DNA of 49,219 nt. Origin: Patescibacteria group bacterium. Lineage in GTDB: Bacteria > Patescibacteriota > Patescibacteriia > Buchananbacterales > SURF-54. The notes beneath the pieces are model-generated. The model was not told the DNA's origin. It saw nothing but the letters and a program-made list of their open reading frames with translations, and searched no databases. Of the stretch, positions 42,896 to 49,219 are shown piece by piece (the stretch's first letter is position 1; each line of letters begins with the position of its first letter). The position numbers were made by a program, and so were the translations under genes. Location: positions 76,461 through 125,679 of the forward strand of contig JAHIRB010000021.1 in assembly GCA_018818885.1 (NCBI GenBank). The letters run 5' to 3'.

Positions 42896-45676
42896 TTATA
42901 TATTTTTTAATTCTCCCCAGTTATCACCTACTTCTACATCAGTTTGTATTGAAGTGCGTAGTTTGTAAATATTATTCATCGTAGTTTCGATAAATTTCGC
43001 TACTTTCTCTACATCTTTTTCTGGTACTTCAAAAACCAGTTCATCATGAACCTGCATAATCATTTTTGACTGATTACTGATTGCTGATAACTGATTACTA
43101 ATTTTTATCATGGCTAGTTTCATCAAATCTGCAGCTGTGCCCTGGATAGGATGGTTGATGGCTGCACGTTCTGCACCTGCGCGGACTTGTTGCATACCTG
43201 ATTCAATCTCTGGTAAATACCGCTTACGTCCAAAAAGTGTTTCTACATAGCCAATTTTTCTAGCTTGTTTTTTGGTATCTTCCATGTAGTTCCAGATTTT
43301 GTTGTGCAGTGTAAAGTAAGTGTCGATAAAATTTTGTGCTTCATCAATGGATATATCAGCACCGCGCGCTAAGCCATATGCTCCCATGCCGTAAATAATC
43401 CCGAAGTTGATGGTTTTTGCATGTCTACGCATTTTCTTGTCAACTTTGTCCAATGAAACATCGTAAATTTCCGCAGCCGTTCTGGTGTGAATATCCTCGC
43501 CTTTTTTGAAAGATTCAAGCATTTTTGTGTCATTAGCAATTGAGGCAATCACTCTAAGTTCAATTTGGGAGTAATCAGCAGCTATTATTTTATAACCCTT
43601 GGGTGCAATAAATGCTTTTCTTATACGTTGCCCAATATCTGTTCTAATTGGAATATTTTGTAGATTTGGGTCAGAAGAAGAAAGTCTTCCCGTAGCAGTA
43701 ATAGTTTGGTTGTAGCTTGTGTGTACTCGTTTATCAAATTTACTGACCAATTTTGGTAGCGCATCTAGATAAGTTGATTTTAGTTTTGATAGTTCTCGAA
43801 TTTGTGAGATTAAATCAATGATAGGATGCTTGCCTTTCATTTTTTCTAGTTCTGCTGCAGCTGTAGAAACGCCTGTTTTGGTTTTGCTTAAACCATCTGT
43901 TGAAATTTTTAAGTCTTCGAACAAAACTTTTTTTAGTTGAAGCGGAGATGCAATGTTAAATTCTGACCCGGCGAGCTTGTATATTTGTTTTTGAAGTTTT
44001 GTAATATCATTTCCAGTTTCTGTAGAAAGTTTATTTAAGAATTTTGAATCAATCATAACACCATTTTTTTCTATCTTAGCTAAAACAGGAATTAAGGGGA
44101 GTTCAATTTTTTCTAACAGCGCAATCAATTGATTTTTTTTAAGCTGTTTTTTTAGAGGCGCGACGAGTCTAAAGGTAAAATCGGCATCTTCGCAAGAATA
44201 ATCAGAAAGTTTAGAAAGCGGTACCTCGTCAATTCCAAGTTTACCTTTGGTTTTCTTTGGAACTTTTTTGCCAAGTAAATCATTAAAACTAATCATCTGA
44301 TGTCCAAATTCGGTAAAGACAACATTATCAAGTGAGTGTCCCCGACTTCCTGGGCTTATCAAGTACGATGCAATCATGGTATCAAAATTAATTCCTTTCA
44401 AATCAAATCCAGCTGAGTTTAAAACTTCTAAATCATATTTGATATTATGTCCGTACTTTTTTATGTTTTCGTCGGCAAATATTTTAGCTAAATCATCCTT
44501 TTGTTTTTCGTAAGCTTTGGGAATAACAAAAAAAGCTTCTTCGTCTTTCCAACAAAAGCTAATGCCTAAAAGTTCACCAAAAAATGGATCTAGCTCGTTA
44601 GTTTCGGTATCTACTGCAAAAGCTGTTTGTTCAGAAAGTTGTGCTAGGAAGATTTTGAACTTATCGGCAGTGTCGATCAATGTATACTTAAAGTCACCTG
44701 CCTCGGCGGGACGTCTTCCCTCGACCTGAGCTCGGGACGAAGGTCGGTGGGTTTCGTGAAGGTCAAGTTGTCCTTGGGCTGGAGCTTTCGTGCCAAAGAC
44801 CGAGGAAAGTCTGGCCATCAAAGATTTAAAACCAAGTTCTTGGAAAAGCTCAATAACTTTTTCTTGATCATAACCAGAAACGATGGTTTTTTCTAGATCA
44901 AATCCTATTGGTACATCTTCCACCAAAGTCACTAATCTTTTAGATTCCATAGCATCTTTTTCTTGCTCTTTAAATAATGTACGCGCCTTGTCTTTGATTT
45001 TTTTTGAATCAATGTTTTTGTAAATGTTTTCTAGAGTTTTAAACTCATTTAAAAGATTGATTGCAGTCACCTCTCCTAAACCCTTGACTCCAATTATGTT
45101 ATCTGATTTATCTCCAACTATGGCTTTGTAGTCTACCATTTGGTTTGGCAAAAGACCTTTGTATTTTTCCTTTACCGCTTGAGTATCATAAGTAATTGTG
45201 TCAGACATACCTTTGTGCAGAGTAAAGACATCGGTTTCTGTATTAACTAATTGTAAGGCGTCTAAATCGCCTGTTACTATAGTTTTATGGATGCCTTTGA
45301 GAGTTTTGTCTTTGACAACAGTTGCTATCACGTCATCTGCCTCAAAACCTTCTTTTTCGTAAATAGGAATATTAAAAGCTCTTACTACTTCTTTTACTTT
45401 AGGGATTTGTTCGTACAGCTCGTCTGGTTGTTTAATACGCGTTGCTTTGTATTCTTTGTATTCTTTGTGTCTAAACGTCGGAGTAGCTAAGTCAAAGGTA
45501 ACAGCCAAATGAGTTGGTTTAAGATCTTTTAAAACTTTAAGTAAGATGGTGGTAAAACCATAAACTGCATTAGTAAGCTCGCCCTTTTTATTAGTTAAGG
45601 GTGGGAGCGCATGAAATGCGCGGTGGATTAAGGCATTGCCGTCTATTATGATAAATTTTGATTTTTTAGTAGACAT
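42896..45676 (-). CDS. polA: DNA polymerase I
   Basis: A 926-residue three-domain enzyme. The 5'-nuclease domain (1-300) has IIIDGNALIHRAF, GFEADDVIATV and DKSDNIIGVKGLG; the 3'-5' exonuclease domain (about 330-520) retains AVDTETNEL and YSCEDADF; the polymerase domain has motif A DYSQIELRV, motif B RRHAKTINFGIIYG and motif C MQVHDELVFE. It fills gaps and removes primers. About 19 residues (307-326, HRPSSRAQVEGRRPAEAG) between the nuclease and exonuclease domains come from a GC-rich palindromic element inserted in frame, and a repetitive ISNQLSAISNQS lies just before motif C. Preceded by a palindrome and no Shine-Dalgarno site. Confidence 0.97.
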   Translation of the reverse strand: MSTKKSKFIIIDGNALIHRAFHALPPLTNKKGELTNAVYGFTTILLKVLKDLKPTHLAVTFDLATPTFRHKEYKEYKATRIKQPDELYEQIPKVKEVVRAFNIPIYEKEGFEADDVIATVVKDKTLKGIHKTIVTGDLDALQLVNTETDVFTLHKGMSDTITYDTQAVKEKYKGLLPNQMVDYKAIVGDKSDNIIGVKGLGEVTAINLLNEFKTLENIYKNIDSKKIKDKARTLFKEQEKDAMESKRLVTLVEDVPIGFDLEKTIVSGYDQEKVIELFQELGFKSLMARLSSVFGTKAPAQGQLDLHETHRPSSRAQVEGRRPAEAGDFKYTLIDTADKFKIFLAQLSEQTAFAVDTETNELDPFFGELLGISFCWKDEEAFFVIPKAYEKQKDDLAKIFADENIKKYGHNIKYDLEVLNSAGFDLKGINFDTMIASYLISPGSRGHSLDNVVFTEFGHQMISFNDLLGKKVPKKTKGKLGIDEVPLSKLSDYSCEDADFTFRLVAPLKKQLKKNQLIALLEKIELPLIPVLAKIEKNGVMIDSKFLNKLSTETGNDITKLQKQIYKLAGSEFNIASPLQLKKVLFEDLKISTDGLSKTKTGVSTAAAELEKMKGKHPIIDLISQIRELSKLKSTYLDALPKLVSKFDKRVHTSYNQTITATGRLSSSDPNLQNIPIRTDIGQRIRKAFIAPKGYKIIAADYSQIELRVIASIANDTKMLESFKKGEDIHTRTAAEIYDVSLDKVDKKMRRHAKTINFGIIYGMGAYGLARGADISIDEAQNFIDTYFTLHNKIWNYMEDTKKQARKIGYVETLFGRKRYLPEIESGMQQVRAGAERAAINHPIQGTAADLMKLAMIKISNQLSAISNQSKMIMQVHDELVFEVPEKDVEKVAKFIETTMNNIYKLRTSIQTDVEVGDNWGELKNI

Positions 45677-45689
45677 AATTTGCGTTGCC

Positions 45690-45735
45690 GCCTGTCCCGT
45701 AAATCCCGAACACGGTGAGGGATTCTACGGGATCA
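45690..45735. repeat. TCCCGTA...TACGGGA hairpin upstream of polA
   Basis: TCCCGTAAATCCC (about 45694-45706) pairs with GGGATTCTACGGGA (about 45718-45731); the arms resemble those of the rpsT leader stem. Confidence 0.6.
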
Positions 45736-45807
45736 ATTATTACAAATTTTTGTTTCTTTGCCATGTAGTAATTATAGCATTTTGACACCTCTCTGTCCTC
45801 TCTTCGC

Positions 45808-45831
45808 AGGCGACATTGGCCAATGTCGCCT
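45808..45831. repeat. Perfect 24-bp AGGCGACATTGG palindrome 5' of polA
   Basis: AGGCGACATTGG followed by its exact reverse complement; related to 42848-42871. A cousin, GGCGACCC/GGGTCGCC, is at 45888-45908. Confidence 0.8.
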
Positions 45832-45887
45832 ACCGTGGAAGTGGAATTGTAAAGGTTCCGCTACGAAAAAAAATATTAAATCGCGTA

Positions 45888-45908
45888 GGCGACCCTTGAT
45901 GGGTCGCC
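45888..45908. repeat. GGCGACCC...GGGTCGCC hairpin
   Basis: 8-bp perfect stem with TTGAT loop; shares the GTAGGCGAC edge with the polA-flanking palindromes. Confidence 0.65.
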
Positions 45909-45921
45909 GTCATCTATAACA

Positions 45922-45963
45922 AAAAAAAGAAACCCCGCTCGTCCGAGATGGGCGGGCGGGGTT
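45922..45963 (-). terminator. Terminator of dapA
   Basis: AACCCCGC (45931-45938) / GCGGGGTT (45956-45963); on the minus strand followed by TCTTTTTTTT. Confidence 0.85.
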
Positions 45964-45998
45964 GTTGTGTGAATGCTTACGAGCTAGGGTGGATTTTT

Positions 45999-46943
45999 TT
46001 ACAATCCCATTATTTTTCTTCTCGCATATGCTGCCAAATGTGCATTCATCGCGAACGACGGGAACGGTTCCGTATCGATATTGACATAGAAGGTTCTAAG
46101 GGTCACTTCAACATCCACTCTGTGGGATTCTTCGAGCGGTGTTAGAGGCCTCCGTAGTTCATTTTGAATTAATTCCAGTAGTGATAGAGCAAACTTCACC
46201 GGGATGGGATTTGTTTCACAGAACAGAATATTGAACAGAGGTAATAGGATGTAGTGTAACTTTCTGGCTGTTTTCATGTCGCTGTTTTTGATCAGTTCGA
46301 CGAGGTACGCAATCGCCTCTGGTACAACATTCGCTGCTACACTGACAACACCTTTGGCGCCGAGTGCCATCATAGGTAAGATCAGTTTGTCATCACCAGA
46401 AACAACAGTGATATCGCACATGCTCAATATGGCTTCTGCCTGGTCCACACTTCCGCTGGCTTCCTTTATGGCAACGATGTTATCGATTTTGGAGAGTTTT
46501 GCCACAGTGTCAGGAAGCATGTTTACGCCGGTGCGGCTCGGAACATTGTACAACATTATTGGCAAGTCAACGGATGCTGCAATTTTCTCGTAGTGAAGTC
46601 GAAGGCCATTTTGAGTGGGCTTGTTGTAATACGGTGTTATCATAAGCGCACCATCTGCTCCGGCTTTTTTTGCCAGTTTTGTGAGTTTTATAGCTTCTGA
46701 CGTGCTGTTGGAGCCTGTACCGGCAACAACTTTTACCCGTCCGGCAACCACCTCGACTACGCGTTCGATGATTCGAATCTGTTCATCGTGGGTTAAGGTT
46801 GCAGCCTCCCCAGTACAACCACATGGGCAGATTACATCAGTGCCATTTTTGAGTTGGTGTTCTACCAAACCGGGAATTCTTTCTTCGTCGACTTCACCGT
46901 TCTTAAATGGTGTTGCCAGTGCTACCATTGAGCCAGTAAACAT
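45999..46943 (-). CDS. dapA: 4-hydroxy-tetrahydrodipicolinate synthase
   Basis: A 314-residue class I aldolase that condenses pyruvate with aspartate semialdehyde, the first step of the diaminopimelate/lysine branch. The Schiff-base lysine is K160 in VAIKEASG, with Y132 in LYNVPSRTG and GTGSN (75-79). The usual GTTGE is CGCTGE (41-46), so one Thr of the proton relay is Cys. Slightly long (usual 290-300) because of a C-terminal tail. The start follows GGGAGG by 6 nt. Expression is probably controlled by a lysine-codon leader and terminator about 150-260 bp upstream. Confidence 0.93.
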   Translation of the reverse strand: MFTGSMVALATPFKNGEVDEERIPGLVEHQLKNGTDVICPCGCTGEAATLTHDEQIRIIERVVEVVAGRVKVVAGTGSNSTSEAIKLTKLAKKAGADGALMITPYYNKPTQNGLRLHYEKIAASVDLPIMLYNVPSRTGVNMLPDTVAKLSKIDNIVAIKEASGSVDQAEAILSMCDITVVSGDDKLILPMMALGAKGVVSVAANVVPEAIAYLVELIKNSDMKTARKLHYILLPLFNILFCETNPIPVKFALSLLELIQNELRRPLTPLEESHRVDVEVTLRTFYVNIDTEPFPSFAMNAHLAAYARRKIMGL

Positions 46944-47090
46944 ATTTTCCTCCCTTGTCTCTACTGAGACGGTTTACAATATATTCTAGTCAAACTTTTT
47001 TGAATCCTCACTTTGTAAATACGACCTTATCACTAAAATCAGTTTTAGTCAATCATCCCCTTTTGTTAAAGATCCATTATTTTTGCATAC

Positions 47091-47159
47091 AAAAAAACCT
47101 GCCGTCTGGGCAGATTTGTTGTTGCTTTTAAACTTTAGAAAAAAGAAACCAACCCAGAC
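47091..47159 (-). promoter_or_regulatory. Antiterminator/terminator switch of the dapA attenuator
   Basis: Minus strand: terminator CTGCC/GGCAG (47113-47109 / 47103-47099) with T7 after it (47097-47091). GTCTGGG at 47159-47153, overlapping the leader stop codon, is complementary to CCCAGAC at 47110-47104 in the terminator and can compete with it. GCTTTAAACTT in the leader can also pair with AAGTTTAAAAGC at about 47125-47136. Confidence 0.7.
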
Positions 47160-47206
47160 TAAGCGGGAGATTTCTTATTCTTTAAGTTTAAAGCAGTGTA
47201 TTGCAT
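47159..47206 (-). CDS. Lysine-codon leader peptide of dapA
   Basis: A 15-residue frame MQYTALNLKNKKSPA, ATG at 47206 and TAG at 47161-47159. Three of codons 9-12 are Lys. The ATG is 7 nt from the -10 box, so the message is leaderless, as at the serine leader. Lys codons in front of a lysine-pathway gene, followed by a conditional terminator, fit transcription attenuation. The short frame alone would not be convincing without those flanks. Confidence 0.68.
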   Translation of the reverse strand: MQYTALNLKNKKSPA

Positions 47207-47212
47207 ATCTAT

Positions 47213-47241
47213 AATTTATCAAATCAGAATAAGTTTGTCAA
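47213..47241 (-). promoter_or_regulatory. Promoter of the dapA leader
   Basis: On the minus strand TTGACA (47241-47236), 17-nt spacer, TAAATT (47218-47213). Further TTGACT-type candidates lie between the terminator and dapA. Confidence 0.7.
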
Positions 47242-47245
47242 TATG

Positions 47246-47283
47246 TGAAAATGCGCGCACCCGAATTGGTTTTGGATGCGCGC
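47246..47283 (-). terminator. Terminator of prs
   Basis: GCGCGCATCC / GGGTGCGCGC (arms 47274-47283 and 47253-47262, one wobble); on the minus strand followed by ATTTTCA. Confidence 0.7.
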
Positions 47284-47306
47284 GGTTGTTTTGTGTTTAT
47301 TGATCG

Positions 47307-48269
47307 TTAGTGTCGATCACGCATTGCGTGGAAGGATTCATCGTTATGACGAACCTTTATAGCTTGGGCGAAAAGTTGTACAACAGAAACCACTTCGATT
47401 TTCCCCCTTTCTTTTTGTGATGGTAGCGGTATTGTGTCTGTTATATAGAGTTTCTGCAACGGAGAGTCTTGAATCAAATCAGGACCATTTTTGGTAAGGA
47501 AACCGTGGGTGGTTGCGGCACTGACCTCGATTGCTCCGTTTCGAAGCAATACATCGACACCTTCAATTAAGGTACTACCAGACAGGGCTTCATCGTCAAA
47601 GATGAATGCTTTTTTATCTCGGACATTGCCCATGATCTCGTCACCCATTTCAGCGGTTTCAGTATCGTCTTTTCTGTCTTTGTTGAGAATTGCCCATGGG
47701 ATACCCATGCCTTTTGTATGTTTTTTGACATATTTGGCTGCGCCGACGTCTGGTGCTACAAAAACGAAACCGTCCTTTTCTTCTCCGACAATATGTTCGG
47801 CCAAAATGCGTGTTGCGGTTAACGCGTCCACTTGTAGATTTTTGTGAGCGACCTCGATAGTGTTGCTATGAGGGTCCATGGTGAGAACTCTGTCAGCACC
47901 AGCCTCTCTCATAAAGGCTTTAATCAATCCGGCCATTTCACTGATTCGACGTCCTTCCTTTTTGTCGGAACGTGCATAAGGAAAGTACGGTACAACAATT
48001 GTAACGCGATTAGCATTGCTGGCATATTTAGCAGCGTCAATCATTGCCAGCATTTCCAGTATGGCGTTTCCGAGATTATCGCTGTGTTGCATAAATATGT
48101 AAGCATCACTGCCAGAGATATTTTCCATAATCTCGGGTTGGACATTTTGATTACTGAAAGTAACCACTTGAGTTTTGACAAGTGAGGTTTCAAGTTCCTT
48201 TGCAACCAGAGCTGCGAAATTTGTTGCCGACTGACACGATATTAATCTTAATTCACCATAACGAGACAT
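47307..48269 (-). CDS. prs: Ribose-phosphate pyrophosphokinase, diverged
   Basis: A 320-residue PRPP synthetase-like protein. VVPYFPYARSDKKEGR (about 88-103), ADRVLTMDPHSNTIE (about 122-136) and VFVAPDVGAAKYVKKH match the enzyme's ATP and ribose-5-phosphate sites. The PRPP-binding loop FIFDDEALSGSTLIEG replaces the usual DDMIDTGGT, and the N-terminal DNLGNAILEML block is altered too, so it is a divergent member. The start chosen is ATG 48269, 7 nt after GGGAGGAG, not the upstream ATG 48302. It supplies PRPP for nucleotides and some amino acids. Confidence 0.85.
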   Translation of the reverse strand: MSRYGELRLISCQSATNFAALVAKELETSLVKTQVVTFSNQNVQPEIMENISGSDAYIFMQHSDNLGNAILEMLAMIDAAKYASNANRVTIVVPYFPYARSDKKEGRRISEMAGLIKAFMREAGADRVLTMDPHSNTIEVAHKNLQVDALTATRILAEHIVGEEKDGFVFVAPDVGAAKYVKKHTKGMGIPWAILNKDRKDDTETAEMGDEIMGNVRDKKAFIFDDEALSGSTLIEGVDVLLRNGAIEVSAATTHGFLTKNGPDLIQDSPLQKLYITDTIPLPSQKERGKIEVVSVVQLFAQAIKVRHNDESFHAMRDRH

Positions 48270-48273
48270 CGTT

Positions 48274-48315
48274 CTATCTCCTCCCTTTTTGTACAAGTAC
48301 AACTTTTCCCTCCAT
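48274..48315 (-). other. Possible 13-codon upstream frame of prs
   Basis: ATG at 48315 to TAG at 48276-48274, ending inside the prs ribosome site 5 nt before the prs ATG. A promoter-like TTTACA, 17 nt, TAAGAT lies near 48350-48380. Translation of this frame is unproven; it could couple to prs. Confidence 0.3.
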
Positions 48316-48404
48316 TGGTAATTAACTTTTAAAAAAGCTTATATATCTTAATGGAATAAAAAGTATTTGTAAAGTGGAAATTTAGTGGAAAAGTTCTAAA
48401 GAAA

Positions 48405-48436
48405 AATGCGCGCTTTCTTTCTTGAAAACGCGCAAG
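48405..48436 (-). terminator. Terminator of the membrane-anchored hypothetical gene
   Basis: TGCGCG (48407-48412) / CGCGCA (48429-48434) with TTTC/GAAA continuing inside; on the minus strand followed by TTTTTCTTT. Confidence 0.65.
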
Positions 48437-48466
48437 TTATTTCGATTTGAGTATAATGAAACTCAC

Positions 48467-49006
48467 TTAGCAAAGGCAGAGATTAGCCGTGCTTGTTGCT
48501 TTTGCTATTTCTGTGTTTTCAGGAAGCTCCTTTGCTATTTTGCAGAGTAGTATATTGGCAGCCTTATCCAGGCTGCGGTGAGAAACCATCCTTATCCAGA
48601 AGAGAGGATAGACGGAATCTTTATCTGAATATACACAAGCATGTATCTTCCAGACCCGTTCTTTTTCATCGTAGTAGAAAATCCCTATGTCAAGTAAATA
48701 TCCATCTTTTTGGATCCTGCGATGCCCTTCGCATATTTTAGATATTACCACCCAATTTTTTATATTGGCACCCGCACCGAGAAACTTGCCTTTCAATATG
48801 CTGCCAAGTTTTTGGTGTTCCCCCGCCATTTGACTGTTTCTGTTTGTTCCGGTATACAACAAGGTGTTGTAGGTCAGACGTAACGAGAAATTCCTACCTA
48901 CAAGTTTTTTCGAAGTGATATTTCGGAGACGACTGTTAGTTGTCAGTCTTCGAAGAAAGTAGACGAGCATTGCGAAAGCGAACAAGATAATAGCATATTC
49001 TTTCAT
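48467..49006 (-). CDS. Hypothetical membrane-anchored protein, 179 residues
   Basis: One N-terminal membrane helix (about 3-19) followed by a basic linker (LRRLTTNSRLRN) and a soluble alpha/beta domain facing the cytoplasm. DIGIFYYDEKERVWKIHACVYSD (about 107-129) looks like a strand pair; there are two Cys in the last four residues (NLCLC). No family recognised. The start follows AAAGGAGGAAATC, a perfect ribosome site. It lies upstream of prs on the same strand but has its own terminator. Confidence 0.68.
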   Translation of the reverse strand: MKEYAIILFAFAMLVYFLRRLTTNSRLRNITSKKLVGRNFSLRLTYNTLLYTGTNRNSQMAGEHQKLGSILKGKFLGAGANIKNWVVISKICEGHRRIQKDGYLLDIGIFYYDEKERVWKIHACVYSDKDSVYPLFWIRMVSHRSLDKAANILLCKIAKELPENTEIAKATSTANLCLC

Positions 49007-49219
49007 GATTTCCTCCTTTGGTTTTTTGCACCCCTTTAATATTGGCTTACTGTCTTGCTAGGATAGCGGTCATTTAATACCTAGATTCGCATTTGAAACC
49101 GAACACTTGTAAAATAAAATTAGGATTTTAATTAAATAAAATAGTATAATGAAAAAAAAGAAAGAAGTTTGCTCATTTAAATAAAAATGATAGAAATGAA
49201 ATTAGCATTCTTTTAAGTA
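49007..49219. other. Right-edge gap
   Basis: AT-rich sequence with a purine-rich run (49148-49165). I see no complete gene or clear element; it should hold the promoter of the 48467-49006 gene. Confidence 0.5.

Noticed and set aside
48270-48302. Longer prs starting at ATG 48302
   Set aside because: The 11 extra codons cover the perfect ribosome site of the internal ATG 48269, which matches the usual PRPP synthetase start.
1-49219. tRNA, rRNA, tmRNA and RNase P RNA genes
   Set aside because: No T-arm GGTTCGAATCC-type motif with a cloverleaf, and no conserved rRNA, tmRNA or RNase P cores were noticed on either strand; a model-based scan would be needed to exclude them fully.

Overview
The window reads as a piece of a small, AT-rich bacterial chromosome, most likely a member of the Patescibacteria (Candidate Phyla Radiation). 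The signs are lean housekeeping genes, many short intergenic hairpin repeats, Fic, MazF-like and S49 peptidase genes with little metabolism, start codons that often lack a Shine-Dalgarno sequence, and a compact replication region (dnaN, dnaA, rpmH, rnpA, yidD, yidC). Phylum placement is an inference from gene style; there is no rRNA gene here.

Layout. 1-4.8 kb: the end of an Ig-like surface protein, a HIT-like protein, a nitroreductase, a tiny zinc-ribbon protein, a structured non-coding RNA of about 220-265 nt, an inositol-phosphatase-family enzyme and a GT-C-like membrane protein. 4.9-15 kb: accessory genes in which a cassette (small RNA converging on a MazF/PemK-like toxin gene) occurs twice, plus YgjP and Fic genes, a serC operon behind a serine-codon leader peptide, an exonuclease, DinD, a chimeric gene fragment, two small proteins with strong ribosome sites and a RecB/Cas4-like nuclease. 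15.0-26.2 kb: a block bracketed by a perfect 42-bp direct repeat. It holds a LexA repressor fused in frame to a cytosine-5 DNA methyltransferase, a convergent restriction endonuclease, a DpnI-like methyl-directed endonuclease with two coupled small genes, SppA, a SET-domain protein, two Fic genes and a MerR-HTH/GHKL-ATPase plus STAS-like pair. 26.2-31.6 kb: a Pif1-like helicase and an operon of hypothetical, cupin, lipoprotein and membrane genes, one probably frameshifted. 32.2-37.8 kb: replication-origin region, with dnaN and dnaA on the minus strand and the rpmH operon diverging on the plus strand. 38-49 kb: three tandem paralogues of unknown function, a DAG-kinase-like gene, bactofilin, rpsT, holA, polA, dapA behind a lysine-codon leader, prs and a membrane-anchored hypothetical gene.

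How it works together. Two amino-acid biosynthesis genes (serC, dapA) each sit behind a nearly leaderless leader peptide whose codons match the pathway product, followed by competing antiterminator and terminator hairpins. Each of the three Fic genes has its own repeated sequence at the promoter or start, which suggests separate autoregulation. The LexA-methyltransferase fusion would tie DNA modification to the SOS response. A further pattern is that a subset of genes has perfect AGGAGG-type ribosome sites while the housekeeping genes have none.

Best candidates for undescribed biology: the LexA-C5-methyltransferase restriction system, the duplicated toxin/convergent-sRNA cassette, the Ser and Lys attenuators, the 2.2-2.4 kb structured RNA and the three-paralogue family at 38-39.4 kb.
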